From: Leptofilum sp965223525
GTDB lineage: Bacteria; Chloroflexota; Anaerolineae; Promineifilales; Promineifilaceae
Length of the DNA: 64,000 bases
Direction of reading: 5' to 3'
Assembly: GCF_965223525.1 (NCBI RefSeq)
Contig: NZ_CBDCWX010000005.1
Location: 496,001 to 560,000 of the forward strand
In this document: piece after piece, positions 1 through 7,859 of the stretch
Layout of the letters: every line of letters starts with the position of its first letter
Numbering within the stretch: the stretch's first letter is position 1
The notes under the pieces: model-generated
What the model was told of the DNA's origin: nothing
The model's database searches: none
What the model saw: only the letters and a program-made list of their open reading frames with translations
Program-made: the position numbers and the translations under genes

Positions 1-294
1 TGAAAAGAGGGGAATCTCCTGCTCACGCATCACTGCTTCCATATCGTCCCACGGCGAGTAAACGCGCTCGGCCAGCAGGTTGCGGTGCCTGTTGATGATA
101 TCGTACATGATCATCAAGCCCAGGTTAGACATGCCCAAATCATAAATATCAGGGAAGGCCAAAGCGACTTTATAATCAACTTCTGCCCAATCCTTGACGA
201 TCTGGTTATATTCGCCGCCAGTGTAGCGGCCTGGTTTGCTTACCCGAGGCAGGATGCGCTCTAGTAAGGTTTCAATTTGTGCGGCTGTTTTCAT
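1..294 (-). CDS. Radical SAM protein, TIGR03960-like, N-terminal part (cut by window edge)
   Basis: An ATG at 294 on the minus strand opens a frame with no stop before the window edge, giving 98 residues. Residues 19-30 (SKPGRYTGGEYN) and 46-59 (AFPDIYDLGMSNLG), followed by an AERVYSPWDDME segment, form the usual opening of the large TIGR03960-type proteins, which combine a B12-binding-like N-terminus with a radical SAM domain. The FeS motif itself would lie outside the window, so the assignment rests on the N-terminus only. The function of the family is not established. A TATAAT on the minus strand at 349-354 could be its -10 box, but no good -35 was found. The ORF is separated from the DUF47 gene by 161 bases. 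Confidence 0.75.
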   Translation of the reverse strand, partial: MKTAAQIETLLERILPRVSKPGRYTGGEYNQIVKDWAEVDYKVALAFPDIYDLGMSNLGLMIMYDIINRHRNLLAERVYSPWDDMEAVMREQEIPLFS

Positions 295-361
295 AAATGG
301 TTATCGTACAGTCAAGTGTTGATTTTGGTTCTTCCAATTATTACACTCATTATAGCAAAAT

Positions 362-389
362 TTGTTAGGCTTGTTTGGGTGCCTAACGA
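362..389 (-). terminator. Hairpin downstream of the DUF47 gene
   Basis: GTTAGGC (364-370) pairs with GCCTAAC (381-387) around a 10-base loop. On the minus strand the stem is followed by AAATTTT. It lies about 70 bases after the DUF47 stop and may end the phosphate transport transcript. The stem is short, so this is tentative. Confidence 0.4.
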
Positions 390-455
390 AAATCCAGATG
401 AAACTTGTTCGTGTTTAGAGGGATTTCTACTGTTGGTTGAAATGACAGTTTCAGG

Positions 456-1085
456 CTAGCTCCACTTCACCCCAATATCCATCACAATATCGGCAGCCAT
501 ATCGCCTTGATCGGCGGCGTTGGAGAGGTGGCGCAGCACTTCGCGGCATTTGAGCATGTGCATGATGTGTTCGCTGTCTTCTGGCACATGAAACAGGTCG
601 GCCAAGGCATGACGGTAAGCGTATTCTACCCGGTTTTCTAGCTTCTTGACGCGCCGGGCATGTTCATTGGCTACGCGAGGATGATCAATGAGGCGCTGCA
701 TGGTGAGATGAATTTCCCGCGCCATTTCCAGGAGCAGATCGGCCATTTCAGAAACGGCCGTAAATGGCTTCAGCTCAAAAATCTCCATCTCTTCAATAGT
801 ACCGTACACATAATCAATAAAGTTATCCAAAGCGCGTGCTAACGCAAAAATATCCTCTCGATCCAGCGGAGTTACAAAGCTGTCCTCTAATTCATGCACC
901 AAAATGCGGTGAACCTCGTCGGCATCTTTTTCTACCTGCCGCGCCTGAACGCTGCGCTTTTCGTTTGGCTTTTTCAGGTAAGCCTGCAAAGATTCCACAC
1001 TGACAACGGCGTATTCCCCCTGCTGGATGAGCAGCTTCAAAAAGTTACTTTGTCTCGGTTTGAAGAATCGTTTTACCCACTCCAT
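456..1085 (-). CDS. DUF47 / PhoU-like partner of the phosphate transporter
   Basis: The 209-residue protein is largely helical and charged and matches the DUF47 (PhoU_div) family, whose members sit next to PiT phosphate transporters and are thought to modulate them. It is cytoplasmic, with no signal peptide or membrane segment. The stretch EVHRILVHELEDSFVTPLDR in the first third, which repeats the family pattern of helix, Asp/Glu and FVTPxDR, is the most diagnostic part. Length is typical. The start at 1085 is supported by GGAGGT on the minus strand six to seven bases upstream. The Pit gene ends 55 bases upstream on the same strand, so the two are probably co-transcribed. Confidence 0.85.
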   Translation of the reverse strand: MEWVKRFFKPRQSNFLKLLIQQGEYAVVSVESLQAYLKKPNEKRSVQARQVEKDADEVHRILVHELEDSFVTPLDREDIFALARALDNFIDYVYGTIEEMEIFELKPFTAVSEMADLLLEMAREIHLTMQRLIDHPRVANEHARRVKKLENRVEYAYRHALADLFHVPEDSEHIMHMLKCREVLRHLSNAADQGDMAADIVMDIGVKWS

Positions 1086-1139
1086 ACCATTTACCTCCGA
1101 AAAAGCGAGTCAGTTTTGCAAAATTGACCGGCGGATTCT

Positions 1140-2123
1140 CTATAAAACGGCCGTTAAGGGAAAATAAAATATTGCGGCTAGCAAACCAGAAACCGGAATC
1201 GTCAGCACCCAGGCAACTACCATCTCGTACCCCACCTGCCAGCGCACTTTGGTAAACCGCTGCGCCGAGCCAGCCCCCATAATGCTGGAACTCATCACCT
1301 GGGTGGTGCTTACCGGGCCGCCCAGCAGTGCCGCCCCCAATATGATTGACGCGCCTGAAATTTGGGAAACGAAACCGTCTACTGGACGAATCTTGTAAAT
1401 ACGGCCGCCCAGCGTGCGAATCAGCCGCCATCCTCCCATTGCCGTGCCCAACGCAATGGCGGCTGCACTCACGGTTATCACCCATAGCGGCACTTCAAAG
1501 CTATCAATCATTCCTTCTACAAGCAGTCCCAACGTGATAATGCCCATCGTTTTTTGGGCATCATTGGCACCGTGGCTTAACGCTAGGCCAACGGCCGTAA
1601 CCACTTGTGCCTGCTTAAAAAAGATGTTGATCCGAGGCGTAGCCCCGCGCACTAAGAATAGCGTCAGCTTCATCAAAAAATAGCCAATGGCAATACCCAA
1701 AATCGGCGACAAAAAAAGAGCAACCAGCACGATTGTTAGGCCGCTAGACTGAATAGCCCCAAAGCCAGCGGCCACAATCACCGCCCCCACCACGCCCCCC
1801 ACCAGCGCGTGTGATGAGCTGGCCGGGATGCCCAAATACCAAGTCGCCACATTCCAAACCACCGCTGCCAACATCGCCGCGATCACAACCGGCATCGTCA
1901 CATTGATTGGGTCTGTTAATCCTTTGCCAATCGTTTCAGCCACGGCCACGCCAAACAAAAACGGCCCCACAAAGTGGGCAGCAGCAGCCAACCATAGCAC
2001 CTTCTGCGGGGCCATTGCCCGCGAAGCGATTGGTGTCGCCACGATATTGGCGCTATCGTGAAATCCGTTTAAAAAATCGAAAAGGAGGGCTGTAAAAAGA
2101 AGTAGTAAAAACGAAAAACTCAT
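1140..2123 (-). CDS. pit: PiT-family inorganic phosphate transporter
   Basis: A polytopic inner-membrane protein of 327 residues from the ATG at 2123. The PHO4/PiT signature appears twice in inverted form, near the N-terminus (DFLNGFHDSANIVAT) and in the middle (LALSHGANDAQKTMG). These GxxxDxxN-type loops carry the phosphate and cation site. It is shorter than the 499-residue E. coli PitA but normal for compact PiT proteins. A TTG at 2153 would extend the frame by 10 residues, but it lies inside a perfect palindrome (2149-2170), so I prefer the ATG, after which the first membrane helix begins at once. The DUF47 partner follows. Confidence 0.9.
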   Translation of the reverse strand: MSFSFLLLLFTALLFDFLNGFHDSANIVATPIASRAMAPQKVLWLAAAAHFVGPFLFGVAVAETIGKGLTDPINVTMPVVIAAMLAAVVWNVATWYLGIPASSSHALVGGVVGAVIVAAGFGAIQSSGLTIVLVALFLSPILGIAIGYFLMKLTLFLVRGATPRINIFFKQAQVVTAVGLALSHGANDAQKTMGIITLGLLVEGMIDSFEVPLWVITVSAAAIALGTAMGGWRLIRTLGGRIYKIRPVDGFVSQISGASIILGAALLGGPVSTTQVMSSSIMGAGSAQRFTKVRWQVGYEMVVAWVLTIPVSGLLAAIFYFPLTAVL

Positions 2124-2148
2124 AGAAATGTTGGGAGCGAGTGTCTTC

Positions 2149-2170
2149 AACAAATTGTTAACAATTTGTT
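2149..2170. promoter_or_regulatory. Perfect 22-base palindrome upstream of pit (operator candidate)
   Basis: AACAAATTGTTAACAATTTG followed by TT reads the same on both strands, without a loop. It is 26 bases upstream of the preferred pit start and 42 bases past the stop of the SDR gene. AT-rich, loop-free symmetry suits a dimeric repressor better than a terminator. The regulator is unknown. Confidence 0.45.
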
Positions 2171-2211
2171 AACAGTATAGAGGGTTCCCAAAATTTTGCA
2201 AAAGAAGAGGC

Positions 2212-2889
2212 TCAATGAGCAGGGGATTCCAGTTTGTGGAGCAGCTCATTGCTGGGGTGCTGGCAAAGGGCAAGCACTTTTGGGGCGATTTGTGAGGGTG
2301 GCAACGGCCGTTTCTCATCTGGCAGCAAGGTGTGAACGCGAATGCCATACTGGGCATACTCCCGCGCACATTCACGCGAAAAGCCAACAACGCCAGCCTT
2401 GCTGGCACAGTACGCCGCCCGATTTTCCAATGGCAAGTTGACACCAGCCGTGGAGGCAACGTTAACAATCACCCCACCTCGTTCCTGATTTTCATCCGCC
2501 ATCACGCGCCCGCATAGCTGGCTCATAAAAAAGGTGCCTTTCAGGTTCACTTCCAGGCAGCGATTCCACTCCCACTCATCCAGCTTCAAAATGGTGGATT
2601 GGGGCATAATAGCCGCATTATTCACCAAAATGTCTAGCTGACCCCACTCCGCTCGCACCGTTTCAATCAGATGGACGCATTGGAACTTGTTGGCCACGTC
2701 TGCCGCTACGCCGATTGCTTCGCCACCTGCCTTCTGAATGGCAACGGCCGTTCGCTCTGCCCGGTCTGGATTTATATCATTAACCGCCACCCGCACCCCA
2801 GCAGCAGCCAGCGTTTGGGCAATGTGTGCCCCCAATCCTTGTCCGGCTCCGGTAACAATACCAACTGTTTGTTTGAGGTTCATCTTCAT
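2212..2889 (-). CDS. Short-chain dehydrogenase/reductase with shortened C-terminal half
   Basis: A soluble NAD(P)-dependent SDR of 225 residues. The nucleotide-binding turn TGAGQGLG (about residues 14-21), the NNAA motif near residue 90, the catalytic Ser in NVASTAG and the YxxxK pair in YCASK near residue 160 are all present. After GIRVHTL the protein goes directly to a segment resembling the usual last helix (IAPKVLALC). It therefore lacks roughly 30-40 residues that normally form the substrate-binding lid, against about 250 residues in typical members. No frameshift is obvious. A second ATG at 2883 is an alternative start. The substrate cannot be inferred. It is likely transcribed separately from pit. 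Confidence 0.8.
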   Translation of the reverse strand: MKMNLKQTVGIVTGAGQGLGAHIAQTLAAAGVRVAVNDINPDRAERTAVAIQKAGGEAIGVAADVANKFQCVHLIETVRAEWGQLDILVNNAAIMPQSTILKLDEWEWNRCLEVNLKGTFFMSQLCGRVMADENQERGGVIVNVASTAGVNLPLENRAAYCASKAGVVGFSRECAREYAQYGIRVHTLLPDEKRPLPPSQIAPKVLALCQHPSNELLHKLESPAH

Positions 2890-2958
2890 CTGCCCAGTAT
2901 AGTTTATGGCACAAAGTTTTCAACTTATGGAAGCAGTAGCTTGTCTGGCAAAGTGTAT

Positions 2959-3010
2959 CTTGCAAAAGCAAAACGGATGCGCCTTCTGACGAGAAGCATC
3001 CGCTTGCAAG
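2959..3010. terminator. Hairpin after the YeeE-rhodanese gene
   Basis: CTTGCAA (2959-2965) pairs with TTGCAAG (3004-3010), with further pairing of CGGATGC against GCATCCG inside. The hairpin lies just downstream of the last gene of the redox operon (stop at 3034). There is no U-tract on either strand, so it may protect the 3' end or mark a repeat and not be a classical terminator. Confidence 0.4.
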
Positions 3011-3033
3011 GAGATTTACATGAAACCTTTGGA

Positions 3034-4269
3034 TTAGCCGCAGCCACCACTGGCGGGGGCGCGTTTAAGCTCTAAAACCACTTTAGGAACGTAAGCAAAT
3101 TCATATTTATGCGGATCAGGTTCGGCCGGGAATTGCCGATCCCCCAAAGCTGCCGGAAAAGCAAAAGCCAATTGATCGTCTCCACGCTCAACGGGCGGAT
3201 TGACCGCCAGAAATTCGTCATTGGCAAAGAGGGACAGCCAGTTGTTAACACCACCCTCCAAAATATAAACATTTGGCACGCTTTCTGCTTGTAGCGTTTT
3301 CCAAGCGGCCGTTGCGGCCGTTTCATCATTACTCATCACAAAAAAGACTGTATTGGCAGCCTCCATGTGCAGCATCGGAATCCGTTCTGGCAATTCAGCC
3401 AGCGGCACATGCTCAGCGTCCAAAATGTGGAACTGATTGTAATCAGCCTCGCTACGCACATCCAGCAACACGGCTTTAATATTTGGATCATGAACATGTT
3501 CTAGCATCTCCCCCGGATGCACTTGCACAGCACGTTCTTCCAGCACGGCCGTCTTTTCATCGGCAATGCGGTTCCATCGATCCAAAGTTGTTGGCTGGCC
3601 GATAAAAATCAAGCCAACAGCGGCCAACGCCAAGCCGCCACCAGCCCCAATGCGCCACTTCGGCTCATCGGCAGCCTCTTTGCCGCCAAAATATTGTTCC
3701 AACTTTTCCGCTCCCCAAAACATGAACAGGGCCATCAACACAACCAGCAGAACCACAGTGCCTGTAGGTAACCCCAGCCATTCAGGCAAGGTGTAACGCC
3801 CCATGTTGGATGAGTTCCAAAATTCGCTAAACCCACCAACCGTTTCGCCAAACAAAAAGATGCCAAAGAAAACGCCCAGCACAAAGAAAATACCATCAAG
3901 CTTCAGCGTGGCCGCCGCCACCAGCGAAGTTCCAGGGCAGAAGCCACCAACGATAAAGCCGACGCCCATGATCAGCCCGCCAACAATGCCGGGCCACAGG
4001 TAGGTGGGGTTCACCCAAATCAAGTTGTAATCTAGCAGGCCCAAGCCAGAAGCCAGGAAGATGAGAACCATCGCCACGACAATGGCACTGAACATCACCT
4101 TGAGCACAGTCATTTCTTTGAAGTAAAACTGTGCCGCCAGCTTTTTAGAGTTGCCAAAACCGGCAATCTCTAGCACGTAACCAAAGGCAAACCCAACAAT
4201 TAAATAAACAACGTACGAACCCCAATGTCCGAGGAGTTCCGTGAGTGGTAAAGGAAAAGGAGCCATCAT
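3034..4269 (-). CDS. YeeE/YedE sulfur-transport half fused to a rhodanese-like domain with C-terminal GGCG
   Basis: A 411-residue protein. Residues 1 to about 235 hold several membrane helices of the YeeE/YedE (TsuA-type) family, with the conserved cysteine at 111 in GGFCPGTS. This residue relays thiosulfate or sulfur in characterised family members. Residues of roughly 250-350 form a rhodanese-like fold (AVLLDVRSEADYNQFH at its start), but the active-site loop reads VMSNDETAA without a cysteine, so ordinary sulfurtransferase activity is unlikely. The chain ends in ASGGCG, an exposed cysteine tail that resembles the carrier arm of SoxY. This suggests, but does not prove, a sulfur-carrying role. 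Start: two adjacent ATGs at 4269 and 4266 behind GAGGTGA. It follows the second YeeE half by 47 bases. Confidence 0.8.
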   Translation of the reverse strand: MMAPFPLPLTELLGHWGSYVVYLIVGFAFGYVLEIAGFGNSKKLAAQFYFKEMTVLKVMFSAIVVAMVLIFLASGLGLLDYNLIWVNPTYLWPGIVGGLIMGVGFIVGGFCPGTSLVAAATLKLDGIFFVLGVFFGIFLFGETVGGFSEFWNSSNMGRYTLPEWLGLPTGTVVLLVVLMALFMFWGAEKLEQYFGGKEAADEPKWRIGAGGGLALAAVGLIFIGQPTTLDRWNRIADEKTAVLEERAVQVHPGEMLEHVHDPNIKAVLLDVRSEADYNQFHILDAEHVPLAELPERIPMLHMEAANTVFFVMSNDETAATAAWKTLQAESVPNVYILEGGVNNWLSLFANDEFLAVNPPVERGDDQLAFAFPAALGDRQFPAEPDPHKYEFAYVPKVVLELKRAPASGGCG

Positions 4270-4316
4270 TCACCTCAAATTTTGCCACAGAGGGCACAGA
4301 GAAAAAGAGATTTCTG

Positions 4317-4889
4317 TTAATTCCACAGTTTGCGGACGAAATATGCCAGGGCGTAGCCGCCGCCGAAGACGGCAAACATGAACGCCCAGCTACCAACGGA
4401 AAGTACCGCACCACCAGACAGTGCCTGCCCAGAGGTACAGCCACGCGCAAACCGTGCCCCGTACCCCATCAGGCTGCCGCCGACGAAGGCCATCAGCCAA
4501 CGTTGGCGGGTAGAGATTTGGGGGCCTTTGTTGGTTTCTAGCTTGATACGGCCGTTTCGCCAGCCAGCAAAAAATCCGCCAAAAATCGTGCCTACAGTCA
4601 GGAACACAATCCAACTATCCAGCGGGTTTCGTTCGCCGCCAGCCATCGTTAGCAGGTATACCGTGCGGTCTACATGCTCCGGGGCGATGGCATCTTGCAC
4701 CACCAGCAGCAGCCGGTTCAGGCCGCCAGACGCGCCCAACCCGCTGCCCGTGATGAAAAAGGCAAGGAACAAAACCACACCAAGCAAAATGCCCGCATAA
4801 TATGGATTTACATAATCCTTTGCCACGCGCGAGGTCAATGTTCGCAATCCCTGGCGCGGTTCCGATTTTGGTGAACTAAGCGTTGTCAT
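4317..4889 (-). CDS. YeeE/YedE-family membrane protein (second sulfur-transport half)
   Basis: From the ATG at 4889 (GAGGAGAG upstream) the product has 190 residues, with about four or five membrane helices. The hallmark is GARFARGCTSGQALSGGA near residue 155, the cysteine motif of the first half of YeeE/TsuA thiosulfate transporters. Together with the next gene, which carries the GFCPG half, it would make a split, two-subunit transporter, similar in layout to PmpA/PmpB pairs. An upstream GTG-type extension to 4973 would run through a hairpin and is not credible. The substrate (thiosulfate or another reduced sulfur species) is inferred from family and operon context. Confidence 0.82.
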   Translation of the reverse strand: MTTLSSPKSEPRQGLRTLTSRVAKDYVNPYYAGILLGVVLFLAFFITGSGLGASGGLNRLLLVVQDAIAPEHVDRTVYLLTMAGGERNPLDSWIVFLTVGTIFGGFFAGWRNGRIKLETNKGPQISTRQRWLMAFVGGSLMGYGARFARGCTSGQALSGGAVLSVGSWAFMFAVFGGGYALAYFVRKLWN

Positions 4890-4919
4890 ATTTAAGCTCT
4901 CCTCGTTTGTCAGATTCAA

Positions 4920-4963
4920 GCAGATTTCGCAAATAAAAATCTGTGTTAATCTGCGAAATCTGC
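4920..4963. repeat. Hairpin of 12-base perfect arms, cytochrome-yeeE gap
   Basis: GCAGATTTCGCA (4920-4931) and TGCGAAATCTGC (4952-4963) are exact inverted copies around a 20-base loop that itself contains AATCTG words. It fills the gap between the heptaheme gene stop (4974) and the yeeE start (4889) inside the operon. It belongs to the word-type hairpins seen throughout the window. Confidence 0.6.
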
Positions 4964-4973
4964 GGATAAACAA

Positions 4974-7730
4974 TTAATCATGCGATGCTGCTGGGTGCTC
5001 ATGTACTTCAACCTCGTCCCAGCCCAGCATCATTGACTTAATGCCTGCCAGCGGCGTATGGCCAGTGGTGGTCAGATAAACATGCATCACAATAAAGGTG
5101 GCAAACAGCCACGCAATCAACGTGTGAAACGGTGCCAGGAAGAGCAAGCCGCCCAAACTTGTGGCAATATCGGGCCAGCGCTGCGCCCCCCACATCAAAA
5201 TGCCAGTCAAGATTTGCAGCGGCAGCAGCACATTCAAAATGCCAAAATAAGTGATCTGCTGTAGTGGATTGAGCTTATGCTCAGGGTCTTTCTCAAAAGG
5301 ATGCGGATCGTTGCGGAAGATGCCGCGCACGTAATACAAACTTTGCTCAATGGCCTGATTAAAGAAGCCACGCGGCTGGGGCAAATATTGCTTAATCTCC
5401 CCGCTAACCAGGTGGTAAAACAGCGACAGGAAGGCATTGATGACCAAAATCGCGGCCAAAATGTTGTGAATTTGCACCATGTAGGCAAAGCTAAACGCGC
5501 CAAACTTATCTGGCTTGTGAATAATCAGACCCGTGATGATGAGCAGCAGGATGGCGACGGTTTGCAGCCAGTGCCACAACCGCTCATAGACGGTGTACAT
5601 GTACATTTCACGCAGTTGCGGCTCACCGGGCGGTTGGCGACGCAAAGCCATGTAGCGCAGGCCACTATGCAAAATAACCCCGGCAAACACGCCCACAAAG
5701 AGGATGATGCCAATCCAGTCAATCACCTCCACAGCGTCGTGACCGAGGATGTAAAGACCTGCTTTGCTGGTTACCAGCGCATATTCCAATGCGCCACTTT
5801 CTTCATTGATGGAGAGGATGCCGTTGAAGCTGCTGCCGTTATCGTTGATGAAGGTAGGCTGCACGCCGCCAGGCAAGTAGTTGGCTAATTCCAGCGGTTG
5901 GCTAATGCGGGATTCTGCGCCGTGGCAGGTGGCGCAGTCGCGGATGGCCCAATCGGCCCCGCTTACGTTATGGTTGATGCTGTAAGGCTGAATCTCGCCG
6001 CTGATGCGTGGGTTTTCTAGCCCTTGTGTAGCTAATCGGTCAGCAATAAGCTCTACTTTGGCATCATTGTTGAGGATGAGTTCATTAGTAGTGAGACGGT
6101 CGTTTCCATCTTCATCAAACAGCGCAACAATCTCATCTGCATACCCATCTCCATCAAACCAGGCCGTTTGCAACTCCTGCTCCCGCACGAGGCGTTCTGG
6201 CTCACCATACACCCAGAACCAGGTGGAAACCAAATTGTGCGGAGCCAACGTCGTGCTGCCGTCGGCGTTTTCGCGGGGGAGCAGCACTGGCTCGTAGCCT
6301 GTGATTAGACTTCCAGGCTCACCAATCAGCCCGTCAATACCCCGATATTGATTCAACGGTGTGCCGTCAGCTTCCAGCACCGTCCAATCCACAAACTGCT
6401 GGACAGGCGCATAAATTTCAGCAATGTGGCACGATTCACAGCTGACGGCATCCATGTGGCGCTTTTTGTAGGGCAGCCAGTTATGGGTCACCTCGATGCT
6501 GTGGCAATTGTCGCAGCGGCGCAGGCTGTTGTCGTACTGGGGCGCAAGCGTGCTTTGGATGCTAGACCCTTTGGCAAACTCATGCAGCGGTCGGTACAAA
6601 TATTCGCCAAAATCCAGGCGGCGGGGGTCAAAAATTAGATGATCAAGCTGGTCTTCGTCTGATTCTTGGTAATAAACGGGGTTATTCAGGGCGTAATGAC
6701 AATCCACACAATCAACGACGCGCTCCATGTGAATGTCCCAGGAGCGGGAAAGCGTTTCTTTTTCAGACAAATTCAGGCCGGAGTTGAGCAATCGCTGCGG
6801 GGACATGATCTGCCCGGTGGTGAGGGTGCTCCAGTCGCCAGTTTGCAGTTCATCCAGCGTGAGCGGGGTGTTCAAATCGGTATGAACAACGCCGTGGCAG
6901 TTGCCGCAGTTGGCGTTGGTGGGATCCTGCACATTGAGTGCGCCGTTTAGGAGTAGCCCATCTTCATCGAAGGCGGCGGGATTGTATTGGAAACGGCCGT
7001 TTACCTCTCCCACAACTTCTGTTCCTAGCAAAGTTGCTGTGCTGGCCCAGGCAAAATCGCCAGCTTCCATGGCGGCAATGCGGGCGGCGTTGTCAGCCTC
7101 AGGCAAATGGCAGAGGAAGCAGTTCATCTCCGTCACGCCAGACTGTTCCCAATCCCAGCCAACCAGTTCGCCCGTGGTCGGATCAATCACGCTGGCATCT
7201 AAATCATTCGCATCTGGGGCCAGATTCAGCAGCGACTCACCGCCCCGGCTGGTAATGGCTGGGCCACCACCCACATGCCGGTCACTGAACATCATCAGCC
7301 AGCCGGGGGTGGTTAGGTCAACCAGTTCGTCACCATCGGGGGAAAGATAATGGTAAACAAGCGGATTCCATTTACCGAATGCACCCGTGCTGATGTCCCA
7401 GGAACGGCCGTTGCCCGTTTCCCCTGGTGCGCTCATCTCACTCAAACCCGCATCTACATGAGAACTGTGTTCAGCAATAAACGCTGTATCGTGGCAAACC
7501 CCGCAGGTGCTCATTGTAGAAATAGGTTCGCCACTGTCTAGCACATTCTCACCAGCCGCATCCAGCAGTTCAAAGGTGGGATGCAATGGTGATCCCGTCG
7601 GCGCGGGTTCAGCGGGGGTGTCATCCTGAGCCAATGTTTGTTGGGCAACCAGCATCAGCGCAGCTAACCCCAGCAAGGCGATTAACCAATATTTTTTAGA
7701 CGGTAGTTTAAATTTTCTAAAACTTTTCAT
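4974..7730 (-). CDS. Heptaheme cytochrome c fused to a membrane cytochrome b domain
   Basis: A 918-residue protein from the ATG at 7730. It has a signal peptide or anchor (residues 1-35, ending TLAQD), then an extracytoplasmic part with seven CxxCH heme sites (CGVCH at 76-80, then CFLCH, CGNCH, CVDCH, CDNCH, CESCH, CATCH). A DEDGNDRLTTNE segment resembling an EF-hand calcium loop lies before the seventh heme. The last 260 residues or so form membrane helices like the b-type subunits of formate dehydrogenase, hydrogenase and thiosulfate reductase, with several histidines (YERLWHWLQ, FYHLVSG, LAPFHTL, FIVMHVYL) as heme ligands. The architecture fits electron exchange between the quinone pool and the neighbouring octaheme cytochrome. 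The direction of electron flow is not decided by sequence. A GTG at 7754 is the less likely start. Confidence 0.8.
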   Translation of the reverse strand: MKSFRKFKLPSKKYWLIALLGLAALMLVAQQTLAQDDTPAEPAPTGSPLHPTFELLDAAGENVLDSGEPISTMSTCGVCHDTAFIAEHSSHVDAGLSEMSAPGETGNGRSWDISTGAFGKWNPLVYHYLSPDGDELVDLTTPGWLMMFSDRHVGGGPAITSRGGESLLNLAPDANDLDASVIDPTTGELVGWDWEQSGVTEMNCFLCHLPEADNAARIAAMEAGDFAWASTATLLGTEVVGEVNGRFQYNPAAFDEDGLLLNGALNVQDPTNANCGNCHGVVHTDLNTPLTLDELQTGDWSTLTTGQIMSPQRLLNSGLNLSEKETLSRSWDIHMERVVDCVDCHYALNNPVYYQESDEDQLDHLIFDPRRLDFGEYLYRPLHEFAKGSSIQSTLAPQYDNSLRRCDNCHSIEVTHNWLPYKKRHMDAVSCESCHIAEIYAPVQQFVDWTVLEADGTPLNQYRGIDGLIGEPGSLITGYEPVLLPRENADGSTTLAPHNLVSTWFWVYGEPERLVREQELQTAWFDGDGYADEIVALFDEDGNDRLTTNELILNNDAKVELIADRLATQGLENPRISGEIQPYSINHNVSGADWAIRDCATCHGAESRISQPLELANYLPGGVQPTFINDNGSSFNGILSINEESGALEYALVTSKAGLYILGHDAVEVIDWIGIILFVGVFAGVILHSGLRYMALRRQPPGEPQLREMYMYTVYERLWHWLQTVAILLLIITGLIIHKPDKFGAFSFAYMVQIHNILAAILVINAFLSLFYHLVSGEIKQYLPQPRGFFNQAIEQSLYYVRGIFRNDPHPFEKDPEHKLNPLQQITYFGILNVLLPLQILTGILMWGAQRWPDIATSLGGLLFLAPFHTLIAWLFATFIVMHVYLTTTGHTPLAGIKSMMLGWDEVEVHEHPAASHD

Positions 7731-7750
7731 CGAAAATCCAAAAAAGCGTG

Positions 7751-7850
7751 ACACAGAGTTTCACAGAGATTACACGGAGCTTCACAGAGATTTCTAAGAT
7801 TTTCTCGTTTTCTCTGTGTACTTCTGTGGCTCCTCCGTGAAACTCTGTGT
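7751..7850. repeat. Long imperfect hairpin of CACAGAG words between cytochrome genes
   Basis: The left arm 7751-7790 and the right arm 7811-7850 are inverted copies. The outer 14 bases (ACACAGAGTTTCAC against GTGAAACTCTGTGT) match exactly and the rest are imperfect. It lies between the octaheme and heptaheme genes. The same CACAGAG word recurs at 4282-4302 and 28801-28858. Confidence 0.65.
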
Positions 7851-7859
7851 TCCATGTTA

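Noticed and set aside
1045..1485. 146-residue minus-strand frame overlapping pit and DUF47
   Set aside because: Overlaps two well-supported genes in another frame and lacks a ribosome binding site.
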